From NCBI GenBank assembly GCA_947472115.1, contig CANIZU010000024.1:1-16032 (forward strand): a stretch of 16,032 bases of DNA, given 5' to 3'. This DNA is from Flavobacteriales bacterium. Lineage in GTDB: Bacteria > Bacteroidota > Bacteroidia > NS11-12g > UBA955. Below the pieces are notes generated by a model that saw only the letters and a program-made list of their open reading frames with translations, searched no databases and was not told the origin of the DNA. Made by a program: the position numbers and the translations under genes. Shown piece by piece: positions 1 through 6,084 of this stretch; positions within the stretch are counted from its first letter, which is position 1; the number at the start of each line of letters is the position of its first letter.

Positions 1-2
1 AT

Positions 3-95
3 CTAGGGATTGAACACGCCAAGGCCGCCAAAGAATTACACGCCTTAAGCGAACTCCAAAGTGCCAAATTGGAACTGGAGTACGAAGACGATTAA
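3..95 (+). CDS. C-terminal end of an unidentified protein (5' truncated by window)
   Basis: An open frame enters from the left edge and ends at a TAA at 93-95, giving the last 30 residues of a protein. The tail is charged and likely helical (begins LGIEHAKAAKELHALSELQS and ends in EYEDD), as in a C-terminal coiled coil or helix. That is too little to name a family; an ABC-F-like or other helical tail is possible but unsupported. It converges on the minus-strand Bax inhibitor gene with only 6 bases between the two stop codons, so there is no room for a separate terminator. The main support for a real gene is this tight fit and the absence of any other gene in the stretch. Confidence 0.55.
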   Translation, partial: LGIEHAKAAKELHALSELQSAKLELEYEDD

Positions 96-101
96 CAGGT
101 A

Positions 102-866
102 TTAATCGCGACTTTGCAATTTTGCCAACAAGCGCAAAATCTCAAAATACAACCAAACCAAGGTCATCAACAACGCAACACCCGCAAACCACTCCATGTA
201 TTTTGGAGCACCCGCAGCCGATTGCTTTTCGATGAAATCAAAATCCATGATCAAATTGAAAGCGGCAATACCCGCAATCAAGGCAGAGATACCAATAGAT
301 AAAGGACTGCTTCCGTAGTAGAAACTCTCCACACCAAACATTCCCATTATCATTGTAATTAGGTAGAACAAGCCGACACCCATGGTGGCGAACATGATTA
401 CTTTGGTAAACATCGGCGTTGCACGCAACAAACCAGACCGGTAAGCCAACAACATTCCTGCGAAAATCAACAAGGTGATACCAATTGCGTTCATTACGAT
501 GCCATCGTACATTGTGTTAAATACCAAAGAAACAGCACCCAAGAACAACCCTTCCGCTGCTGCATAAACAGGAGCCAAATAAGGAGCCCAAGCCTGCTTG
601 AACATCATCACTAAGCTAGCAATAAAGCCGACAATCAAACCGCCCCACATGTAACCGGATAAACCGTTGTTGAACGCATACGACAAACCTTCTGCGCCTT
701 CACCGCCTTGAACATCAAACTTTAGCCACAAAATGGCTGCTGGAATGATCATCATCAAGAACAAGGTAATGGTTTTGTTTACCGTACCGCTCACTGTCAT
801 TTCGCCGTCGTATGAAGCCACGCGTGACCCATCGAATGCTTTGTCTGATAAAAATGGACTACTCAT
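102..866 (-). CDS. Bax inhibitor-1 / YccA family integral membrane protein
   Basis: This 254-residue protein has a short polar N-terminus (MSSPFLSDKAFDG) and then about seven hydrophobic helices spread over residues 30-250, the layout of the bacterial Bax inhibitor-1-like family (PF12811 type). The N-terminal stretch containing MTVSGTVNKT just before helix 1, and the acidic motif near the end of the helical bundle (FNLIMDFDFIEKQ), are typical of that branch. Members sit in the inner membrane; related BI-1 proteins behave as pH-sensitive calcium leak channels, but the role of this bacterial branch is not established. The ATG at 866 is the natural start because the conserved N-terminal motif follows it directly. 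The gene is 172 bases downstream of the large PKD/CHU_C gene on the same strand and probably has its own promoter in that gap. Length is normal for the family and no lesion is visible. Confidence 0.93.
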   Translation of the reverse strand: MSSPFLSDKAFDGSRVASYDGEMTVSGTVNKTITLFLMMIIPAAILWLKFDVQGGEGAEGLSYAFNNGLSGYMWGGLIVGFIASLVMMFKQAWAPYLAPVYAAAEGLFLGAVSLVFNTMYDGIVMNAIGITLLIFAGMLLAYRSGLLRATPMFTKVIMFATMGVGLFYLITMIMGMFGVESFYYGSSPLSIGISALIAGIAAFNLIMDFDFIEKQSAAGAPKYMEWFAGVALLMTLVWLYFEILRLLAKLQSRD

Positions 867-897
867 AGTTATTATTTTTTTCGTTTTTTTCTTAGTA

Positions 898-905
898 CTA
901 AATTA
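898..905 (-). promoter_or_regulatory. Possible -7 element (TAATTTAG) for the Bax inhibitor gene
   Basis: The minus strand reads TAATTTAG, one mismatch from the Bacteroidota -7 consensus TAnnTTTG, about 31 bases upstream of the ATG at 866. No TTTG-like -33 box lies at the expected 19-21 base spacing. The surrounding 867-1038 gap is AT-rich and I see no terminator hairpin or other structure in it. Weak call. Confidence 0.3.
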
Positions 906-1038
906 CTTCAATTATATATCAATTCTGTTGATTTCGTTTCGTTTTCACGAGGAAATTTATACACTTCATCGATTCGATTTTTTGGTTTTTCGCTCAATCA
1001 CCAACCCGCTAAGCACCTATTTGATTGATTAAAACCCA

Positions 1039-4000
1039 TTAACGAATCAAATGCAATGTCCCTACGTTGCTATATTCTTTATTCTTGAAATCCGAATATT
1101 GCAAGCGATACACGTAAACCCCTTCCATGGCAGTTTTCCCACCCACTGTTCCATCCCAGCCTTCGGTGGTGCTATTGGTTTCGAAAATTTTCTCACCCCA
1201 ACGATCATAAATGGCCATCATGTAGGTCTTTAATCCCCCTGTATAGGGCAAAAAGACTTCATTTCTACCATTGTTATTGGGTGTAAAGGCATCGGGAATA
1301 AAGACAACGGGCTCAAAATTAATGACGATATCATTGCTCCAACTCACCCGATTCCCACCCTGTTCATAGGCTTTGATTCGGAAAATCTGCTGATAATTGT
1401 CTTGTCCGTTATTGAAATTATCCGTCGTTGGTGTCGTATAGTTTTGATACAACTGAAACCCACTGCTTCCTGGCAATGAGCGATATAATTCATATCGAGC
1501 GATACCACCTGGGAAACCCAAATACCCCGAGAAGGTAATGTTCATGGTAAAGGGTCCAGTTTTTACCCCATTGAGCAAAACGGAGGTATGTGGCGCGCTG
1601 TACAAGGTTTGTCCGCAAAGGTTTTTTGTTGCGATGCGATACTCATACGCCGAAGCATCCGGAGCGATGGTATTATCGGAATAGAAAGTATCATTGGTTG
1701 CAGCGCTTCCCACTTTTGTGAAGGTGGCGCCGCCCGCAGGGCGGCGCTCAATATCCAAATTACCCACGTTCCGTGGGCCATTCAATAACTCAAATCGCAA
1801 ATTCATCGTCCCGTCAGAACTTGGCGGAGGAGCAATACTCACCCATCGCAAATCCAAACTGCTATTGTCAACAAAAACCTCCAAACGCAAGGTATCCCCC
1901 GCACAACCCTTATCACTCCGCTCAATGACTTGAACAAACCCCGGCTGTGCACCCAATGTCCAATCAATGTTCACACTACTCGATGTCGTAGATGGCGCAG
2001 AAACAAAGCTACCACCACTCACCGACCAAGCAAAAGTGCTATTGGGCAGCCCCGTAATTCCATAACTGTAACCCGTAATATTAGGAACGCAAACCGCCGC
2101 AGAACCCGAAATCAACTGCGTTTTTGGCTTGGGATTGATGGTAATGATCGACGTAACCCATGGGCCCGGACATCCAGTACTCGAAATCGCACGGATTTTC
2201 GCTGCAAAAGTGCCAAATGTATCCAAACTCAATGTCAACAACCACTGAGAAGAATCCGAAGAAACAGCAGGTGTAACCTTCAAACCAGAAAAATCGTATT
2301 CATATTTTTTAACACCCGCATTGTTGCCCGTCCAATAGCCCAATGGCGTTTTGGTCTGACAATAAATGACATCATTCAGAGGCGCCAATTTAGGCGCGCC
2401 ATTCAGCACCACAGGCAATTTACTCAGCGGCGATAGGCATGGCAATTTACTCACCGAGTCGTATGCCGCAGAAATTACGCCAACCCATGCAGCACCCGCC
2501 ACACCCCAATTGACTTTAATTGAACTACCCATAGAACCACCCGACAAACTTCCACCTGAAACGCTCCATGCGTAAGACTCTCCTTTCACCGGCTTCACAA
2601 CATAGCCAATACCACTTGACAGCTCACACAAATTCCCAGGACCCGTAGGTGACTGACCTGCAAGCGCATGATTTTTCTTTACAGATAGATTTGCCGTATC
2701 AATACAACCAAAGCGATCTGTTACGATAACCTGCAATGTCCCAGTCCCCAATCCACCCCAATCCACGGAAAACAGAGTATCGCTAATATTTTTCGATGCG
2801 GTTGCGCCCGTGGCCTTCCAACTGTAAGTGGCCTTGTAATATTTCTTATCCAAAGAATACAGAATGCCTTTATTGTTCGGACAGACACTCACGGGGCCGA
2901 TGATACCGCTGCCAGCAGGAGAACTCACAAACACGTTAAACGTATCTATGACGCTGTTACATCCCACGGAATTGGTCCCAAAGAAAATTACCGAACCTTT
3001 CCCTGGCTTATTCCACAGTATTTTTATTTGATACGATGTACCATTGACTGCCGCTGTGATTAGGGTACCGCCGACAACGGAAACTGAATATTTAGGCAGC
3101 AGATTGGCGGTGGTGAAAATGGATGTTTGGTTAAGACAAACTGTATCGGGGCCAGTGAGCACCGGCTTCGCCGGCGCCGCTATCAAATTCACATTCAATG
3201 AAATATCCGCACCACATCCAAACTTGTTCTTCACCGCAATCGTAATCTTGCCCGTAGCCGCGGAACCCCAATTCACCTTCACGTACCGGCCGGTATCCGA
3301 ACCGCTAATCGAACCACCCGTTACAGACCATTTATACTGACGTGAAGCATCGTACTTGTTCACCTCATACAACTGATTCAATGTGTTCTGACATAAATTC
3401 ACCGCGCCCTTCACAGTCTCCACAGGGACAAAAGGTTTTACGTAAATCAATACGTTTTCATTCACAAACTTCGATGGACAACCATTGTCGTAAACCTCAA
3501 ATGTCACCCTGTAAGGCACCTTCGCATTTGTATTGCAATCCGGCGTCCAACAAAAGGTAGATTCAACTTTTTTACGGGCGCTGTTGGTGCTAGGCGACAT
3601 CGTAGCTTTGGTTCCTTTGAAGCCGTTGGTGCCCGTCAAAATATCGCCATAAGCCTTAAGGGTAAGAATATCACCCGTATCTTTCAAATCCGTGGCCGTA
3701 ACCTTCCTACATATCGTTTCGCCCGCCTCCACATACCAATTTGAACTTCCTCCCTCATAACTCAAACGAGGCTTGTTGTTCACACCACACGAAATTACCA
3801 TGATCTGCAAATCCAAACGAACCCAAGAAATTGCGATGCCATTCCGCCACTCGGTAACCTCAATTGCCACTGCATATCGACCTGGACTCGGCGCCATGTA
3901 TGTTGTTAATCCGTTAAAGGCATCCACAAAAGCATATCCGCCGCTACCAAAAGGCTTCTTCGAATTAAAACCAGCCACATACTGAACCGTATCGAAAACA

Positions 4001-4671
4001 GCCATCGGATCGGGGCAATTTAGCACATCAACCCAATTTGCTTGACCACCCTGCCAAGGCGTTACTAAGCGATAACTCAGCGAATCCCCATCTAAGTCGA
4101 TCACCCGATTCCGTATCGTTGTTGTATCACCCGCACAGATAAAAGGCACCGGCATATCCAAAAACGATGGGGAGCTATTCTGAATGGCTGAAGGTGGAAT
4201 ATAACCGTAATAAGTCTGACCTTGAAAAGGCGTCCCATTGTCATCAATCAAATTGGTCTGCGTATTTCTGCAGCATCGCTCCCATTTCAAATGATAACCC
4301 GTAGTAGAATTTGGAAGTGTAATATTCACCTCATAAACGCCTTGTTTCAAACAAGCTTTTGCAGCCTCTGGACAACTGGTATTGCCGACCGGATTCACAC
4401 TTTTTTCAGAAATCAACTTTGCCTTGTAAGATGTAAAAAGAGTCCTATTATCGTTGTAAACACAAAGACCCACCTCCGTATCAAACTTAACCCCCCCATC
4501 CAAAGGAGAACAATCACGATAACTGTAAATATTAACTCGATACTGACTATTACTTCCGTTCGATCCCAAATATCGATAAGTCAAAAATCCCCCAACAAGG
4601 TGAGTGGCCTGCGCGATTGAAGCAACCGACAAAATAACCAACACTAACCAACGTTTCAGAATTCTAAGCAC
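1039..4671 (-). CDS. Secreted multidomain PKD-like protein with CHU_C / type IX secretion (type B) C-terminal domain
   Basis: This 1210-residue protein starts with a signal peptide (LKRWLVLVILSVASIAQA, cleavage probably after AQA near residue 22), then THLVGGFLTYRYLG, the opening of a large family of Bacteroidota surface proteins. Residues ~23-415 form the N-terminal region with many cysteines. Residues ~417-935 contain about five PKD-like immunoglobulin-type repeats, recognisable by a recurring GP.xxC near each start, a central WSVSGG or similar and W..xG.G strands. Residues ~945-1120 look like fibronectin-III-like folds. Residues 1123-1210 are the gliding-motility-associated CHU_C domain (FIPDAFTPNNNG, YDRWGEKIFE, GWDGT, GVYVYRL), the type B sorting signal of the type IX secretion system. 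The protein is therefore expected to be exported and anchored or released at the cell surface; an adhesive or structural role is inference and no catalytic domain is visible. It uses a GTG start at 4671, with AAAGGA about 10 bases upstream. Confidence 0.95.
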   Translation of the reverse strand: MLRILKRWLVLVILSVASIAQATHLVGGFLTYRYLGSNGSNSQYRVNIYSYRDCSPLDGGVKFDTEVGLCVYNDNRTLFTSYKAKLISEKSVNPVGNTSCPEAAKACLKQGVYEVNITLPNSTTGYHLKWERCCRNTQTNLIDDNGTPFQGQTYYGYIPPSAIQNSSPSFLDMPVPFICAGDTTTIRNRVIDLDGDSLSYRLVTPWQGGQANWVDVLNCPDPMAVFDTVQYVAGFNSKKPFGSGGYAFVDAFNGLTTYMAPSPGRYAVAIEVTEWRNGIAISWVRLDLQIMVISCGVNNKPRLSYEGGSSNWYVEAGETICRKVTATDLKDTGDILTLKAYGDILTGTNGFKGTKATMSPSTNSARKKVESTFCWTPDCNTNAKVPYRVTFEVYDNGCPSKFVNENVLIYVKPFVPVETVKGAVNLCQNTLNQLYEVNKYDASRQYKWSVTGGSISGSDTGRYVKVNWGSAATGKITIAVKNKFGCGADISLNVNLIAAPAKPVLTGPDTVCLNQTSIFTTANLLPKYSVSVVGGTLITAAVNGTSYQIKILWNKPGKGSVIFFGTNSVGCNSVIDTFNVFVSSPAGSGIIGPVSVCPNNKGILYSLDKKYYKATYSWKATGATASKNISDTLFSVDWGGLGTGTLQVIVTDRFGCIDTANLSVKKNHALAGQSPTGPGNLCELSSGIGYVVKPVKGESYAWSVSGGSLSGGSMGSSIKVNWGVAGAAWVGVISAAYDSVSKLPCLSPLSKLPVVLNGAPKLAPLNDVIYCQTKTPLGYWTGNNAGVKKYEYDFSGLKVTPAVSSDSSQWLLTLSLDTFGTFAAKIRAISSTGCPGPWVTSIITINPKPKTQLISGSAAVCVPNITGYSYGITGLPNSTFAWSVSGGSFVSAPSTTSSSVNIDWTLGAQPGFVQVIERSDKGCAGDTLRLEVFVDNSSLDLRWVSIAPPPSSDGTMNLRFELLNGPRNVGNLDIERRPAGGATFTKVGSAATNDTFYSDNTIAPDASAYEYRIATKNLCGQTLYSAPHTSVLLNGVKTGPFTMNITFSGYLGFPGGIARYELYRSLPGSSGFQLYQNYTTPTTDNFNNGQDNYQQIFRIKAYEQGGNRVSWSNDIVINFEPVVFIPDAFTPNNNGRNEVFLPYTGGLKTYMMAIYDRWGEKIFETNSTTEGWDGTVGGKTAMEGVYVYRLQYSDFKNKEYSNVGTLHLIR
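1727..1747. repeat. Perfect GC-only palindrome (9-base arms, GCA loop) inside the PKD/CHU_C gene
   Basis: GCGCCGCCC at 1727-1735 and GGGCGGCGC at 1739-1747 are exact complements around a three-base loop. On the coding (minus) strand it encodes part of IERRPAGGATF in the fibronectin-III-like region. It is far more GC-rich than its surroundings. Confidence 0.7.
3159..3177. repeat. Near-perfect palindrome with TTC/GAA loop inside the PKD/CHU_C gene
   Basis: CCGGC at 3162-3166 and GCCGG at 3170-3174 flank TTC, and two further pairs outside bring it to seven of eight matched positions. On the coding strand the core is GCGAAGC, a sequence known to form an unusually stable mini-hairpin in DNA. It falls in the linker between PKD-like repeats (AAPAKPVLTG). 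Confidence 0.5.
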
Positions 4672-4687
4672 GCTTAATTTCCTTTGT

Positions 4688-4695
4688 CAAATTTA
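4688..4695 (-). promoter_or_regulatory. -7 promoter element TAAATTTG for the PKD/CHU_C gene
   Basis: The minus strand carries TAAATTTG, a perfect match to the Bacteroidota TAnnTTTG element, 16 bases upstream of the GTG at 4671. A start of transcription 4-5 bases past the motif would leave a leader of about 12 bases that still includes the AAAGGA ribosome-binding-like stretch. I do not see a TTTG at the ideal -33 spacing; the nearest TTG lies 25 bases upstream. Confidence 0.5.
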
Positions 4696-4748
4696 GACAA
4701 CTTTTGTGCCTGAATAGTTGCAATGACAAGGGTTTGAAATGAAAAAAC

Positions 4749-4756
4749 TATTTTCG
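4749..4756 (+). promoter_or_regulatory. Possible -7 element (TATTTTCG) for the GT9 gene
   Basis: TATTTTCG has one mismatch to TAnnTTTG and ends four bases before the ATG at 4761, so transcription would begin at or near the start codon. It lies in the 89-base divergent gap shared with the PKD/CHU_C gene. No -33 TTTG at 19-21 bases is evident. Confidence 0.35.
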
Positions 4757-4760
4757 CCCC

Positions 4761-5834
4761 ATGAAATTCAATGCAGACTGTCTTCACTTCCTGGGTCATA
4801 TACCTTGCAAACCCCACAAAGAACAAGGCTTTCACTGTGAAAACTGCCCCGCATACACCCCCATCGAAAAGAAAATTCTTATCATAAAATTGGGCGCCAT
4901 GGGCGATGTGATTCGAACAACACCCCTAATTACCCGATATAAAAAATTATTTCCGCATGCCAAATTTACTTGGATCACACTTTTTCCTGACATTTTGCCC
5001 AAAGGTGAAATCCATGAAGTGTATAAATTAGGCATCGAAGCGCAATTGTATGTCACCAATACCGAATGGGATATTGCAATCAACCTCGACAAAGAAAAAG
5101 AGGCTTCGGCGTTGCTAAAAATGGTCACTGCGAAAGAAAAATATGGTTTTATTTTGAAAGATGGAGCCACGCAGCCGGTCAATGAACTAGCCCAGCACAA
5201 GTTCGATACGGGTATGTTCGACGATGTAAGCAAAGCGAATACGAAAAACTATTGCACGGAAATTTTTGAAATTTGCGGACTCAAATATGAAGGTGAACCC
5301 TATTTGTTGGATAACCACGCCAGCAAAGGATTTGTATGGAACTTGGACCACAGCAAGCCTATCATCGGCCTGAATACGGGCTGCGGCGACCGTTGGACCA
5401 CTCGTTTGTGGAGCATCGAAAACTGGATTGAATTGGCAAAGTCCATTTCAGAGGCCGGATATACTCCGTTGTTGCTTGGCGGTTCTCAAGAGCACGATAG
5501 AAACTTGGCGATTCAAGCGGGTAGCGGAGCCACTTATTTAGGTAACTTCCCGTTGCAACAGTTCATCAATTTAATAGACCAATGCGATTTGGTTGTCACC
5601 CAAGTCACAATGGGCATGCACCTCACCTTGGGTTTAGGCAAAAAAATCGTTCTGATGAACAATATCTTTAACCCTCATGAATTTGATTTATTCAACAAAG
5701 GTGCTATCGTTCAGCCACCCAAAGAATGCAAATGCTTTTATCGTGGCAGCTGCGTAGATGGCACTAGCTGTATGGACACATTGCACCCTTCGGTTGTTCT
5801 GCAACAGGTGGAAAGCGTCCTGAATACCAATTGA
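4761..5834 (+). CDS. Glycosyltransferase family 9 (heptosyltransferase-like) protein with cysteine clusters
   Basis: This 357-residue soluble protein has the two Rossmann-like halves of GT9 (GT-B fold) enzymes. The N-terminal half opens with KILIIKLGAMGDVIRTTPLI (residues 38-57), matching the ADP-heptose:LPS heptosyltransferase signature including the GD pair at 48-49. The C-terminal half has IIGLNTGCGDRWTTRLWS, LLLGGSQEHD and a VTQVTMGMHL segment, as in the nucleotide-sugar site. GT9 enzymes move heptose or a related sugar onto LPS core or other cell-surface glycans on the cytoplasmic side; the donor and acceptor here cannot be read from sequence. Unlike classical WaaC/WaaF, it has an N-terminal extension with C7, C16, C26 and C29 and a C-terminal segment with C323, C325, C331 and C337, which could bind metal. 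I recall similar N-termini in other GT9 proteins, so this seems to be a subfamily trait. The gene stands alone, without neighbouring LPS genes. Confidence 0.9.
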   Translation: MKFNADCLHFLGHIPCKPHKEQGFHCENCPAYTPIEKKILIIKLGAMGDVIRTTPLITRYKKLFPHAKFTWITLFPDILPKGEIHEVYKLGIEAQLYVTNTEWDIAINLDKEKEASALLKMVTAKEKYGFILKDGATQPVNELAQHKFDTGMFDDVSKANTKNYCTEIFEICGLKYEGEPYLLDNHASKGFVWNLDHSKPIIGLNTGCGDRWTTRLWSIENWIELAKSISEAGYTPLLLGGSQEHDRNLAIQAGSGATYLGNFPLQQFINLIDQCDLVVTQVTMGMHLTLGLGKKIVLMNNIFNPHEFDLFNKGAIVQPPKECKCFYRGSCVDGTSCMDTLHPSVVLQQVESVLNTN

Positions 5835-5855
5835 TTCATACATTTTTAAAAGTCC

Positions 5856-5887
5856 ATTGCAAATTTCACCGCAACTCACTATTTTTG
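5856..5887 (+). promoter_or_regulatory. tRNA-Met promoter (ATTG -33 box and TATTTTTG -7 box)
   Basis: TATTTTTG at 5880-5887 is a perfect TAnnTTTG element and ATTG at 5856-5859 lies 20 bases upstream, matching the Bacteroidota TTTG-N19-21-TAnnTTTG layout with one mismatch in the -33 box. The tRNA begins 11 bases after the last base of the -7 motif, so the primary transcript would have a very short 5' leader. This is the best-formed promoter in the window. Confidence 0.8.
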
Positions 5888-5897
5888 CACCCCCAAT

Positions 5898-5971
5898 GGC
5901 GAGGTAGCTCAGGTGGTTAGAGCGCAGGATTCATAACCCTGAGGTCGGGGGTTCAAGTCCCCCTTTCGCTA
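5898..5971 (+). tRNA. tRNA-Met (anticodon CAT), elongator type
   Basis: The cloverleaf reads through completely. The acceptor arm is GGCGAGG (5898-5904) against TTTCGCT (5964-5970), with G-U pairs. The D arm is GCTC/GAGC (5907-5910 and 5920-5923). The anticodon arm is at 5925-5941 with loop TTCATAA and anticodon CAT at 5932-5934. The T arm is GGGGG-TTCAAGT-CCCCC (5947-5963) and the discriminator is A5971. The 3' CCA is not encoded (CTC follows), so it must be added after processing. The anticodon stem carries an A-C opposition next to the loop, common in GGATTCATAACCC-type Met tRNAs. Three consecutive G-C pairs near the anticodon, as expected for initiator tRNA, are absent, so this is most likely elongator tRNA-Met; a tRNA-Ile2 whose C34 is modified to lysidine is the alternative. 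Confidence 0.96.
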
Positions 5972-5979
5972 CTCCTTCT

Positions 5980-6006
5980 AAAACCCCTGATTTTCAGGGG
6001 TTTTTT
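5980..6006 (+). terminator. Rho-independent terminator after tRNA-Met
   Basis: Perfect inverted repeat with 11-base arms (AAAACCCCTGA at 5980-5990 and TCAGGGGTTTT at 5994-6004), a TTT loop and a run of six T from 6001. It begins nine bases after the tRNA and isolates the tRNA transcript from the downstream DUF5686 gene. The A/T symmetry of the arms would allow some function on the other strand, but no gene approaches from that side. Confidence 0.93.
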
Positions 6007-6060
6007 ATTTCCTAAAAATCAACGCTTACAAATCCGAGGAATTAATCACCATTTATGCCC

Positions 6061-6068
6061 TAATTTTG
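6061..6068 (+). promoter_or_regulatory. -7 promoter element TAATTTTG for the DUF5686 gene
   Basis: TAATTTTG matches TAnnTTTG exactly and lies 16 bases before the GTG chosen as start at 6085. The preceding strong terminator shows that the gene needs its own promoter here. No clear TTTG is present 19-21 bases upstream. Confidence 0.55.
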
Positions 6069-6084
6069 TTTTTTATCAACCCCA

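Noticed and set aside
1930..2436. 168-codon forward open frame opposite the PKD/CHU_C gene
   Set aside because: Its product is rich in Arg, Asn, Gln and Thr with no recognisable pattern, as expected of the antisense of a Ser/Gly/Val-rich gene; the minus-strand gene has clear domains.
4222..4620. 132-codon forward open frame opposite the start of the PKD/CHU_C gene
   Set aside because: Antisense to the signal peptide and conserved N-terminal region; no domain, no promoter.
5898..5971. tRNA as a possible attachment site for an integrated element
   Set aside because: A normal terminator and a core DUF5686 gene follow; there is no integrase and no repeat of the tRNA 3' end elsewhere in the window.
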